In this document: in pieces, positions 1 to 10,282 of the stretch
Layout of the letters: each line of letters starts with the position of its first letter
Position numbering within the stretch: position 1 is the stretch's first letter
Source: Larus michahellis
Taxonomy: Eukaryota > Chordata > Aves > Charadriiformes > Laridae
NCBI RefSeq assembly: GCF_964199755.1
Contig: NC_133906.1
Coordinates: forward strand, 11,904,001 to 11,968,000
Direction of reading: 5' to 3'
Length of the DNA stretch: 64,000 bases
Program-made: the position numbers and the translations under genes
The notes under the pieces: generated by a model
What the model was told of the DNA's origin: nothing
What the model saw: only the letters and a program-made list of their open reading frames with translations
The model's database searches: none

Positions 1-1145
1 GGCAACATATTCATCTTTACTTAACTCTAACCTAGGCAGTGAGAATCCTGCGCACCTGAAAGTGTCAGGAATTGACTCTGAAGTACTCCCAATGTAATTC
101 TTACTGTATAAATAGTGACTAAAGACCAGAATTTTAATGGGTGCCTAGTGAAGCAGACAAGGACTCAAATGCTTTTGTTGATCTGTTCTTCCATGCTGAA
201 AAGCTCCAAGAGATCGAGCCATCTGTGCTCAGGACAATGGTATTACGCAGTACTTGCTATTCAGGGTCGCATATCCATGTATTATACTTCAGGAATTTTT
301 CTGACCGCTGGGAACAGAATTCTACTGATCTGTGATGGAACCTAGAAAGCCTAAAGGAAAGCACAAAGCACCGAGTTACCTCTACCAGCCCTGTGCCCAG
401 CACCTGCTAGCTGGTCTCATGTGAGAGTTACAGAAAGGCTTAATTACAGAGAGCGAATAATTAGTGATGTCTCTCAAAGGCAGAGGCAGACCATCAACCA
501 CACTGAGGAGCCCAGCGGCAGAGCCTGAAGCAGCTGGACTCCATCCTCCACCTTGCACAGTAAAATTTTAAGGAATGGGCTGACATTATTTACAAATGCT
601 TGAGTAGTTATTTTTGAGACTACAGACAGACAGAGCTGTTAATGGGGAGGTCAAAGGGAACAGCTCTCATCCAGAACATACACTCATACAAAAGGTTAAG
701 CACTGCAGAGCACACCCTGATCTAACCAGGGACAAACCCCCAGCACGGCCCGCGGGACAGGGGCTGGCAGCAGGGATACTGGCACCAGGATCCCCTAATC
801 TGGTACCACTGGCAGAAGCAGAGCTCAGTGAGGCACCTATGGAGGCACTGCTGTGTGTGCACTATAGAGCCCGGATACAAGGAGCTCACAGGCCCGCAGC
901 AGCCGTCCTCTCTCTCGCTTCAGTTCCTCCAGTCAGAGGGCACGACACAGCGTCCTCTCAGTGCACACGGTGGGTACTCAGTGCCCTCACCTGCTCATCT
1001 GGCACTTAAGGAAAGAAACCGTGACTCTCCTTCAGGGCGATGTGGGCCAGCCAGGTGCCCACTGCCAGCCGTCCTGTGGCTCCATTCTCTTAACGCAGGA
1101 AAGATGAGACCAGCCCCTGTGAGCGCTCTGAAACACAGCAGTGAG
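1..1145. other. Non-coding flank, nothing recognised
   Basis: Mixed-composition DNA upstream of the first CR1 copy. Open frames are short and resemble no family. I see no repeat or RNA gene. Confidence 0.6.
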
Positions 1146-1961
1146 ACAAACCATCCAGGGACTGCGAGAAGTGGGTCTGTGTGAACATCATGAGGTTACA
1201 ACCAGGCCAAGTGCAGGGTCCTGCCCCTGGGTCAAGGCAACCCCTGGTACCAGCACAGGCTGGGGATGGAGGGATGGAGAGCAGCCCTGCCGAAAAGGGC
1301 TTGGGGGTGTTGGTGGATGAGAAGCTCAACACGACCCAGCAACGTGCGCTGGCAGCCCAGAAACCCCCCACAGCCTGGGCTGCATCCCCAGCAGCGTGGG
1401 CAGCAGGGCGAGGGGGGGATTCTGCCCTTCTGCTCCACTCTGGGGAGACCCCCCTGCAGTGCTGCCTCCAGCTCTGGGGCACCAACAGCAGAAGGACACA
1501 GAGCTGTTGGAGCGGGGCCAGAGGAGGCCCCAGAGATGCTGGGAGGGCTGGAGCCCCTCTGCTGTGAGGACAGGCTGAGAGAGCTGGGGGGTTCAGCCTG
1601 GAGAAGAGAAGGCTCCGGGGAGACCTTGGAGCCCCTTCCAGTCCCTAAAGGGGCTCCAGGAAAGATGGGGAGGGACTCTGGATCAGGGAGGGGAGCCATA
1701 GGATGAGGGGGAATGGTTTTAAACTGAAAGAGAATTCCAGATGAGATATTGGGAAGAAATTGTTTGCTGTGAGGGCGGTGAGCCCCTGGCCCAGGTTGCC
1801 CAGAGAAGCTGTGGCTGCCCCATCCCTGGAGGGGTTCAAGGCCAGGTTGGACGGGGCTTGGAGCAACCTGGTGTGGTGGGAGGTGTCCCTGCCCAGGGCA
1901 GGGGCTGGCACTAGATGGGCTTTAAGGTCCCTTCCAACCCAAACCACTGCACGATTCTATG
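1146..1961 (+). mobile_element. CR1 LINE, 5'-truncated 3' end, sense strand
   Basis: About 815 bp covering the C-terminal part of CR1 ORF2 and the 3' UTR. Recognisable pieces of the reverse-transcriptase C-terminal region are LGVLVDEKLN and LAAQK, the [15 protein letters not shown] segment near 1556, and the ending GGTCCCTTCCAACCCAAACC before GATTCTATG. The frame is broken repeatedly. The 5' limit is where homology fades, not a sharp edge. It shares its last 400 bp closely with the copy at 46.9 kb, so both belong to one subfamily. Confidence 0.9.
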
Positions 1962-2029
1962 CTCTGAGCCCACCTTGGCGGTACATAACCGGAGCAGGAC
2001 ACACCGGGCTGTGCTGACCTTCAGGCACC

Positions 2030-2640
2030 CACCACGCGGGATGTCCCGGGCCGTGCACGCCCCCGCACCCCGCAGCCAGGCTCAGCACAGCCTGCTCGGA
2101 GCACCCACACAGCCCGGCACAGCTGCCCCGGGCCGCGGTCGGGGGAGGCGGCGCCGCTGCGGGTGGTGCCGGTCCGGGACCGGAGGCGCCGTGGCCCCCC
2201 ATCTCCGGCCGCGCTCGCAGCCCGCCCGAGGGCCGGCCCGGCCGCTGCCTCTCCCCCGGGCCCGGGGCTCAGCGCGGCCGCTGCCGCCGCCTGTTCCGCC
2301 CGCCCCCAGCGCATGCGCGGCGCTGGGCCCTGAGGCGGCGGCGGCCGGTGTCGGTGTGCGGACCCGCGGTCAGAACTCGGCGGCGGGACAGGAGCGGCCC
2401 CGCGGGGAGCGTCCCGTGAGGGGCGAGCCGCCCGGAGCCGGGCTCAGCGGGAAGCCATTCCCGGCGAATGGAAACGTTGACGTTTCTCTGAAATAGTAAC
2501 ACCCGGTCCCTCCTCCGGGTAAAGAGGCCGCCGCGACGGCCCGGTGGTGCAGAGGCGGCTCCCCCGCACCGGGCCTGGGCCGCGCTCCGGGACCGGCCTC
2601 GCACCCTCCTGCTCGCAGCATCGTCAGCTGCTGTGAATAG
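2030..2640. promoter_or_regulatory. CpG island 1 (candidate most-upstream promoter)
   Basis: About 600 bp that is very rich in G, C and CpG, with GC-box-like and CGGCGG-type runs, in otherwise AT-richer DNA. It starts right after the CR1 copy ending at 1961. It is the nearest candidate promoter for leader exon 3721-3837. Possible donors such as CCG|GTAAAG near 2519 are weak, so I assign no exon. It could equally serve a transcript on the other strand. Open frames in it resemble no family I know. Confidence 0.55.
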
Positions 2641-3720
2641 TCAGGATCGTTTCTATCAGTAGAAATTTATTAAAATCTGGTTTACTAAACCCAAGCAGGA
2701 CCGCACTAGGTGCTGCCTTCGCTCGTCATTTGGATTAAGCGGTGCGCGGAGCGTCTGTGGCAGCAGCAGCTCCGTAGTGCGGCCAGTGGATGATGGCTGA
2801 GCAGCCCTGCAAACAGCGCCAGAGGAGCCGCTTACAGGGCTCTTGAGAAAGTTGACTTAGAAATAATTCCTCTAAAACCTCGGTTTTGCCTTTCGTGAGG
2901 AAAAACCCTGCTCTGATGCTCAGAAGCTTTTCTTAAACAAGAACTGCACACAACATGGAATGGAGCCGGGCGAGTGGCCACGGTGGACGCGGTGCTGTCT
3001 CTCTGTCTGTCTGCCCATCCATGTCTGCTCCCACGAGCAGCCCAGGTACTGGACAATACAAAAATCCATGTTTTTAGAAACTTGTCAGCTGTCATCGGAC
3101 TCCCAGACTAGGAGGAAGAATTTGAAGTCACGAATCCCTTTTCCTTTAAGGATTTATCTGAGTGGAATTGAGTAATAACACAGAAGGGCTTTCTAGAAAG
3201 GTTATCATGATGTTGCTCCTATCAGCCACCATGTTGTCTACTTGCTTTTGAAATAGCCTAGCAGAATTTATGAGACATTCAGGTTTATGCAATAATGTTA
3301 CGACCTGTTTTCATAGGTGTCTTTTTTTTCGCATCTTCCTGTCATATTTTGTAGCTGTTCCCATTGTTTGCACCTCTCAAGTTATGAATCTCACTAAACT
3401 TAATATTCTTTCATAATCTTATCAAACTGTCTCACACCCTTGGATTCCAGATCTTTTCATACTCTTAAAACTCCAATTTTCCCCTGTATTTGGCTTGAAT
3501 GATCCAATAAAGCTTTTTATATAACTTTTTTTTATGTATAACTTTTAATATATATGATATATATTGACCTGTATTCATATACAGAAACTTACCATGATAT
3601 AAAAACCAGACAGAAATCTCACAAAGACATTTGGGTAGGCCAAGAGACAGTCCAGTTAGCTCAGTTTTATCTCCAGCCATACGTTATCTCCCAGTCCCAT
3701 GTTTTCCTTTTCTTTTGCAG
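2641..3720 (+). other. Non-coding DNA between CpG island 1 and the leader exon
   Basis: Becomes AT-rich after about 3180, with ATATATGATATATATT near 3549. A possible donor CCCAG|GTACTG near 3044 could end an unrecognised first exon, but nothing confirms it. Confidence 0.5.
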
Positions 3721-3837
3721 GGAAGTCACAAGTTTGAGTCTGCTGCAGCGCGACCCCCTGACTGGGTCCAGTATCCCACCTGCCGACTGCAAAACCCTCA
3801 CATTTCCTGTGCTACGTTTCACCTGTGTGTAAAACAG
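3721..3837 (+). other. PPP2R2B: Candidate non-coding leader exon upstream of the B55-alpha-like exon
   Basis: A 117-bp segment with excellent splice sites on both sides: a long pyrimidine tract ending TTTTCTTTTGCAG at 3720, and a consensus donor AAACAG|GTAAGA at 3837. It contains no ATG at all. Joined to exon 4743-4820 it puts in-frame TGA codons upstream of the start at 4757. These are the features of a 5' UTR exon. One other frame is open right through it, but has no ATG inside the exon. The first exon feeding it is not identified; CpG island 1 at 2030-2640 is the nearest candidate promoter. Confidence 0.55.
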
Positions 3838-4756
3838 GTAAGATGGTATTTCCTGTCCTCACGGCTCCATTGTGCTGCTTTCTTCGCGTTTGGAAATTGC
3901 TTTGAGATAAAATGTGTGTTAGGATAAAAGGAAGCAAGTTGTCCTTTGAGGCAGTGGATTTTCTGTGCTACAATGAAAACTGCATTACAGAAAGGGAAAT
4001 TCTGCCGACCTGTCAAGAAAATGAGGAGCAGCAGTAGATAAAATCCTAATTTCTCTGAGAGTGGTTTAACACCGAGTATTGCTACAGCAGCAAGCGCAGT
4101 TGAGAGAGCTACAGCTTAATAATATGCCTTATAATAGAAGTGCCCGTAGCATTCTTTTAAAGAAACTACAGTGCACTTCTGATTCCACGCAAATGTTGAT
4201 TATAATATGATGTACTGTAAAGCGGCTTCATTCTGCTTGGGTTCATTGCCAAGCAGTTCACAACTACACTGACCACAAATTGGGAAAAAAATTGTTGTGG
4301 TGGTAAGAGCAGTTCTCTTTTTCCGTTTCGCTCTCTCTCTAACAGTGCTGGAAATGATTGGGGGCATTAGTATTCTGATGAAGAGAGGCTGTGACAAAGA
4401 CCGTGACTACAGGGCCTCCTGACTCTTCTGTGATGCTGCCAGTGATGTAGAGGGGACTGACTCCAATTGCACCGTTTTCGAAATAGCCCTACCATGGTAC
4501 GGAGAAAATAAACAGACGGGCAATTCATAACACGGGCATGATGTTTCCAGTTTTGCAGTGTTAGCTTTGCACTTTGTAAGGAAGAATGATAACAGGTGAG
4601 CAAATATTTATCTTCATGCAGGGATTGCAGACACTTGTGTGCCAATTTGTATGTGGATGTGTGTGTGTTTGTTTACAAAAGGACAAGCTATATACAAATG
4701 TGATCGTATCTTATCTTCTTTCTGCACGTGTTTCCCTGGCAGGATTTGGAAACCTC

Positions 4757-4820
4757 ATGCAGGATGTGCTCTGGTGCTTTAGTCAAGTAAAAGGAACTAT
4801 AGATATTGGGGTGACAGAAG
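4757..4820 (+). CDS. PPP2R2B: PPP2R2B alternative N-terminal exon, B55-alpha/delta-like tail (partial CDS)
   Basis: The exon runs from 4743 (after a pyrimidine-rich tract ending CCTGGCAG at 4742) to 4820 (donor GAAG|GTAAGT). The first ATG in frame is at 4757 and gives 21 residues plus one base. The core is WCFSQVKG followed by TID and ending VTE. B55-alpha and B55-delta tails have D-(I/F)-Q-WCFSQVKG, then an acidic run and VAE, so family membership is clear. Unlike Bbeta1 and Bbeta2, this exon has a real acceptor, so it looks like the ancestral internal exon rather than a promoter exon. With leader exon 3721-3837 spliced on, the frame upstream of ATG 4757 meets TGA stops and the leader has no ATG, which supports this start. 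The start context is weak (C at -3). Two oddities: L replaces the usual Q before WCFSQ, and the acidic DDD run is D-I-G. I do not recall with certainty an annotated isoform using it, so expression is inferred. Confidence 0.8.
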
Positions 4821-7269
4821 GTAAGTTGATTTTTCCTTTTGTTGCTGTGATCAAACAGAACTTGTTTGTCATGTACATCTTTGTCATGTACATCTTGCCT
4901 AATCGGCGTGCAGGGGGGTTGTTCGCATGTTGTTGGAAACTGCTGGAAGAGGGCTAAGTTACACTCTTTTTGTTTCTGCCTTCATTAAGGACTTATGCAT
5001 TTGAAAGAGATGGGTCTCTAAAATTACGTATCGATCCAGAAAATTCATTTGAAGGCATTATGGCTTTGACTATAGTCTTTGAAATAGATTTCCTTTTGGT
5101 TTTCAGCTGTTATTTACAGAATTTTTCAGGGAATTATGAGACCGCCTCTCCCACTATAACATCCTTTGCTGGAATCAGTTGGATTCTGTTTCTGGGTAAT
5201 ATAACTTTGTGCTCATTTTTAAATCTGGAGTTAAAATAAATTGCAGTGCATACACTTCTACAGATATGTATCTATGTGGAAGGGATTCATGGAGGCAGGT
5301 GGGGGATTTAGGAGCGCAAGACATCCCCTTTCACACTCGGTAGTTTTCAGGGTGATTTGTGCTCCTCAATCACTTAGGCACGTCTCTCTCTGCAAGCACA
5401 TCTGTTCGGCATTTAGCCAATATGTGGACTGCAAAACCATGAACAATTGAAAAGAAATAAATTTTATTCATTCAGTTCTGTTCCTGCTATGATTGTTGTG
5501 GTTTAAACTTCTTACTGGGCATTTTCCTACATTTTCTTAGTCTCATTTCACACTTCATCTTCCTTTCTCTTATTGCATTGCCCATTAATCCATTAATTTC
5601 TTTCCCTTTCCATTTCACATTTTATTCCTTATGTGTCCTTTATCCCTCCAGGATAACTGAAACCCTTATCACATCCCTCTTCTCTTAACCCTCCCAGCAT
5701 AGGCAGTGGTTTTGTGCCGTAGAGAGGCCCAACAAACAGTGATGAAATCCCATCTTCCCATGTGCAGAGCAGGTTGGTTTGTGTTACTGCAGTGGCCTTT
5801 ATATTTTAAGAGGTGGAATTTCTTCTAGCCCTCTTGAGCCTTGAGATCCGGAGTCTAGACCTACCGTGGCGTGGGAAGCTGCTTGGCGGTTGCTGCAGGG
5901 CACGTCACCAGGGAGGGTCATGCAGTGACTGCAGAGGTTCGGAGGGGACGGGTGGCCCTGCGAGGTTTGGGGCTGCCGTGCATGTGGGCTGCGGGCTTCA
6001 GCCTGGGGATCCAGGTATTCACGTCTGTGGTGCAGCAGCGTGACTCTGGAGATCGGGCCCCTCTTCTCACGATATGCACTGCCCGTGCAGAGCCTGAGCT
6101 GCCTGCTGAGAAAGGGAAAGTCATAAAGAAAGAGTAATACACTTTTTCTTCCCTTGTAGAAGGTGAATGGTTTCTCCAGAGCTGTTCTCAGCTGGCCTCC
6201 CAGCTCGAGAATACTAGTTCAACTAGCTGCTTGGAAATTCACATTCTTTTCCAGGTTTTGCTGTACGCTGTTATGAAAGTGGTAACTGAGCCGCTGTGAT
6301 CATTAGAGAGATGTAATTGCAGTGTTCATGTCTGTGATGTGGTTTAATTATGCATACCGCGCCTAACTTCCCTCTGTAATTTCAACTGGAGATGACATTC
6401 ATCACTTTCTCAAGTAAACGTGAATGTAGTTTCTGGGTGCAGTTAAACAGCGGTGTTTGCTTCAGAGACAGTCATTTGCATTTCCAGGCTAGTATATTAA
6501 ATAATATCATTGTGTGAGTCATACATGAACGCATAAAGTGACCTCACATGAAGACTGCATTATAAAATACTGTCTCTTTATTTCCTATCTTGTTTTCTGG
6601 GATGGACCCGAGATATACAATAGTACTTAATCTTCAGCCTTCTCTTGTGTGATGCAATCAGAGCGAGACTCCTCTCTAAGCAGGGAGGCTTTGCAGTGCC
6701 TGCAGCCCACACCTGCATTTTCTTTTCCACATCCAGAGAGGGTATTTTGAATAAAGATATGAAAGTGAAATGAAAAGCTCCTCTCTTCACTGGCACAGAT
6801 GCTTTGCATCTCTCCGGTACAAATGCAGTCGTGCTGTCATCTGCCAATGACGGCAAAATTAGCAAGACTGCAGCCAGATGATGAAACCAAACAGCAAAAC
6901 GACCCAGCGCTCCACACGAGGCAACAACAGCAGGCAGGAATGGTGAGTGGTTTGTCCTAAACCAAAAACTTCTCTGTAGAGTAATTAATCAGCAGGAAAA
7001 CAGGGAGTGTCAGCATCAGCAGCTTATCACGTTGTTTTCCTTCCGACCTGCCCTCTCGATGCTGAGATATTTCCCATTCTGTGGTATTTCCCATTCTGCG
7101 CACCTGAGCAGGCTGTTGCAGGGCCAGCCTGGAGTGCACTTGGCTGTGGGATTCCTGCCTGAAAGAGGGTTGCGGTTGAAAAAGCGTTAGAAATATTGAT
7201 CTAGATCCGTTCCATTTAAACGCTGCAGGTTCAGCTGGGTTTTGGGGAGCCTGAGTTAAGGCGCTGCCT
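4821..7269 (+). other. Intron between the B55-alpha-like exon and CpG island 2
   Basis: Non-coding. It holds two tiny duplications, TTTGTCATGTACATC twice (about 4865-4895) and TATTTCCCATTCTG twice (about 7070-7098). I recognise no exon or mobile element in it. Confidence 0.6.
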
Positions 7270-7511
7270 CAGAAGCCTCTATCGTCCAGCATCGTGTTTC
7301 CGCGCGGTGGTTCGGGTCGCCCTGGCGGTGAGTGCCTTTGGGCCGCTCCCCGCGGGCAGGGGCCGGGCGCGGGGCCGGTGCTGCGGGGCCAGCGCGGCTC
7401 CGCGGGACGCGGTCCCGGTGGGGACACGCCGACCCTGGGCCGGTGCGTCCCGCAGGGAGAGCGCGGGCTGTCCCGACACGGACCAGCTCCAGCCCGGCGG
7501 GGTCAGCGCTG

Positions 7512-7531
7512 CCCCCCCCCCCCCCCCCCCC
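7512..7531. repeat. C20 homopolymer in CpG island 2
   Basis: Twenty consecutive C bases, a run of twenty G on the other strand. It could form G-quadruplexes and is prone to length change and sequencing error. Confidence 0.8.
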
Positions 7532-7800
7532 GGCTCCCGGGGGCTGCGCGGGGCTGGGCGGGCTGAGTCAGCAACCGCGGCCGAGGCGGCGGGGCCGGGC
7601 CGAGCGCTCCCCGCCGCGCCGGGGCCGGTGCCGGCAGCATGGGGGCCGCTCCCCGCGCCGGGCAGCCCCCGCAGCCAGCCCCCGCCGCCTAGGCTGCCCG
7701 GGCACCGCGGGAGCCCTATGGGCTGAGGCGGCGGGGAGGTGGCGGGGGGCGCGGGATTTTTTTCTTTATTTTTTTTTAGTGGTTGATTTGTTAGCTCTGT

Positions 7801-7860
7801 ATGGTTTTACACCCCCACCCCCACCCCTTTTTTTTTTTTAATTACCGTTTTGGAAAATGA
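7801..7860 (+). promoter_or_regulatory. Upstream ORF ending in a stop/start overlap with Bbeta2
   Basis: An ATG at 7801 (T at -3, G at +4) opens a 19-codon frame that crosses the HPHP-encoding CA-rich stretch and the T run, then ends at TGA 7858-7860. The stop overlaps the Bbeta2 start codon as ATGA. This arrangement allows termination followed by reinitiation at the main ATG. It matters only if the Bbeta2 transcript begins upstream of 7801. Confidence 0.45.
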
Positions 7861-7935
7861 AATGCTTCTCGCGCTACCTGCCGTACATCTTCCGGCCGCC
7901 CGGCGCCGTCCTCTCCTCCAGCTGCCATGCGGAAG
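7857..7935 (+). CDS. PPP2R2B: PPP2R2B Bbeta2 first coding exon (mitochondrial isoform, partial CDS)
   Basis: Encodes 26 residues plus one base, beginning MKCFSRYLPYIFRPP and ending SSSCHAE, then the donor GGAAG|GTACGC at 7936. From memory the first 15 residues equal the mammalian Bbeta2 tail; the differences are G, A and V at 16-18 and A at 25. In mammals this basic and hydrophobic tail is a mitochondrial import signal that docks B55-beta on the outer membrane, because the propeller resists unfolding; the holoenzyme there acts on Drp1 and favours fission and cell death. K2, R6 and R13 and the aromatic residues F4, Y7, Y10 and F12 are present, so the targeting helix looks intact. The start has A at -3. 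It sits in CpG island 2. The donor region is tandemly duplicated (second copy at 7970-8005). Expression is expected in neurons by analogy. Confidence 0.95.
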
Positions 7936-8005
7936 GTACGCGGGCGGGGGGGCGGGCAGAGCCCCGCCGCTCTCCTCCAGCTGCCGTGCGGAAGGTGCGC
8001 GGGCG
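7911..8005 (+). repeat. 59-bp tandem duplication spanning the Bbeta2 splice donor
   Basis: CTCTCCTCCAGCTGCC at 7911 recurs at 7970, and the similarity runs through TGCGGAAG and the donor into the GC-rich intron (CGCGGGCG). Within the first 25 bases the copies differ at one place (CAT versus CGT). The second copy has its own donor, GGAAG|GTGCGC, at 7995. The period is 59 bases, not a multiple of three, so using the second donor would leave phase 0 and break the frame with the shared exon. Confidence 0.85.
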
Positions 8006-9437
8006 CGGGGCGGGGGGGGTGTGGACCCGGCGCGGCTGGTGGCGGCCGATGTTTGTTCCGGAGGAGGCTCAGGAGGACGAACGGCGGCTCCGTCTGGAGC
8101 CTGAGCGGAAAAAGACTGTGTTTATTGCTGTCGATGCTTCTTGGGGTACTGGTAACTGCACTAATTGCGCAAATGAGCAAGCGGTAGGACCCGCTTAAGG
8201 AAGACTTTCTGGTTGTGGTGCTGCGCGTTTTGCAGGTTTATGTAGTTTGTAAATGTGGCCTTTAATTCAGATGTATGTTCCCAAGAAAATGAAAAAATCA
8301 TATCTATCACTGCCTGGGTTTGGTTACCTGTGCCCTTACTCCCATACAGTAAAGCCCGTTCTCAGGTTTCGGCAAAACAGCTCTGCAGCTCTTTGGGATA
8401 AACGAAATGTTTGAACTCGGCAGTGTTTGAACTTTTCTGGGCAGGAATGCGAAGTATCAGGTCCATGTTCCCTGAAACTCCAGTGGGACTTCTCCCATAG
8501 GGAGCGGTCGTTCATGCAGATCTATAATCCCGTGTGATACGACTGTGTGTGCGTACGCTGGGTGTGAACTGTCAGTTTGGTGAGTCATCTGCAGTCGTCC
8601 AAACAGCTCAGCTGGATCAAAATTTCCCACCACTGCTACTCCCCTATGGGGAACCGCAGCGATTTCCCATGTGCGCCCTAACCACAGTTGATTAATGAGG
8701 AAAAACACCCGTCCTGTCACCCGGCTTTCACAGGCTCGTTCATCTAATTTGAGTCTGTGTGCATACACTGAATTACCGACCTCATCCGTGAGCGATGGGA
8801 AAATCCAGACAAACAGTGCAGGGATGTATGGTTACGGCTGGTATTGAGGAGATTGTCTTTAGTCTCTGCCCACTGCGTGGGTCTAGCTAAAAAGCAGCAT
8901 TGTGGGGATTCTTTGCCTCGGCTCCCGATGCCTTCACCAAGAATGTTGTAAGGCTGAAGATACAGAATGGAAGGGTCAAGCAGGAGGGACTGGGCAGTAG
9001 ATGATGACGCTCCAGGCTAAATTATTCTATCTACTTAGGTTGCTATATTTTAGTCCAAGCAGACAGTATGGACTTTTTTATTATTATTATTTTCTGTGAA
9101 ATTCTAAGCAGATAAAATAATCCACATAGATAACTCAGACTAGCTCTGGAGTTCTTTCTTTGAAGATTTCCCTGATGATCTCTTTTGTTTTCATTTTGAC
9201 TTTGTCCAAAGGCATGTCTCCTTCAGATAATCTGAATAAGTAACTTTTGGGTTTTTCTGCTGGAATAAGTAATTAAATGGAGAAGCAGACCTTGCTGTTT
9301 TAGGGGAGGTCATATGAGTCTACTGAGAGGAAAAAAAAATTAATTCAAGAAAGAACGCACACTGGTGTGCTATATATTCTTCTCCCTTGCAAACAATGTA
9401 TAAAAAATGAAACTTGAACAGAACTGTTTCTCAGACC

Positions 9438-9562
9438 TATTATCAGATGTGTATCATTAGCTCGGGGTGAAACTGAGATCTGGAGAGTTTAAATGACTCT
9501 GTTACAGCCTAAATCACTAGCAAACCAAGAAGAGAACCCAGGTAAGAGCCTGACTCCTGCCT
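9438..9562 (-). mobile_element. MIR-like SINE relic, reverse strand
   Basis: The series ATCAGATG, GAAACTGAGATCTGGAGAG, TTTAAATGACT, AATCACTAGCAA and AGAACCCAGG matches the reverse strand of the MIR core in order and spacing. It is highly diverged, as expected for an old amniote relic. It contains a perfect donor-like CCCAG|GTAAGA at 9541 and an acceptor-like GTTACAG at 9506. Confidence 0.6.
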
Positions 9563-10179
9563 CAGTCCTCTTGGAGGGGCTGAAAAGGCCACTGTAGCAT
9601 ACAGGAGCCCTCAGCATACTCTCTGGAGCAGGACCTAGTGCTCGTACCTCCGTGTTTTGAGTGAGGAAGTTGCAATTTGGTATCTCTGGTTCACTCTCGG
9701 GGGAGTGCAGACTCACAAATGAACACAACTATTCCTGGGGGGAGGATGTGATGCCTCAGGGCCGGGTTTGGTCAGAGGCTGCTCTGGTCGGTCTTTCAGC
9801 CAGACTTTACTCTGCAGACAGACAGAAGGCACCAGGCAGCAGAGCCTGTCAGAGAGAAAAGGCCCCTCTCCTCCCCTGGCCTGGCAGAGGTGTCCCTCGT
9901 ACCCAGAGGAGAAACTCTGTCCTGCCCCTGCACCAACCCCTTCCAGACAAAGGTGTCCCTCCAGAGACCCCTCTGATCCCGGCTCCATCCAGACCCAGAC
10001 CTGAAGTCCCGATGTATTTGATGGTACCTCACTGTCAGAATTCTCTTCCCTTCATCCCAGATTCTCAGAGCTGTAAATGAGAGATCTAGGTCAGCAAAGA
10101 ACCTGGAACCGAGAACAAAGACTGTGCGCCAAGCTGTAATAAGCCTGAAATTCAAGTGCACTTGTTTATCTGCAGTACT

Positions 10180-10282
10180 GTGCAGAGGGGACAAAGGAGT
10201 GGTACCGTGCAGAAGGGACGGGAGCGGTACCATGCAGAGGGGACAAAGGAGCAGTACCGTGCAGCAGGGACAGGAGCGGTAT
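10180..10282 (+). repeat. Minisatellite with alternating 27- and 25-bp units
   Basis: Four units begin GTGCAG or ATGCAG and contain GGGAC and GGTACC or AGTACC: 10180-10206, 10207-10231, 10232-10258 and 10259-10282. Units 1 and 3 (GAGGGGACAAAGGAG) resemble each other, as do 2 and 4 (GGGACRGGAGCGGTA), so a 52-bp dimer was duplicated. Confidence 0.85.

Larger units (their letters stand above)
7270..8110 (+). promoter_or_regulatory. CpG island 2, Bbeta2 promoter region
   Basis: Dense CpG and GC boxes from about 7270, surrounding the Bbeta2 coding exon at 7857. It contains a 20-base C run at 7512-7531. A T-rich tract from 7757 ends in AG at 7779 and resembles a splice acceptor, so the exon could also be entered from an upstream leader. 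No clear TATA box stands at a fixed distance from the ATG. Promoter role is inferred from position and composition. Confidence 0.65.

Noticed and set aside
2021..2621. Reverse-strand frames in CpG island 1 as a first exon of STK32A
   Set aside because: STK32A is the expected upstream neighbour in human, but no stretch resembles its N-terminus here.
8048..8198. Open frame downstream of the Bbeta2 exon (PEEAQEDERRLRLEPERKK)
   Set aside because: Charged and not obviously low-complexity, but it lies beyond the donor, matches no family I know, and continues from GC-rich intron.
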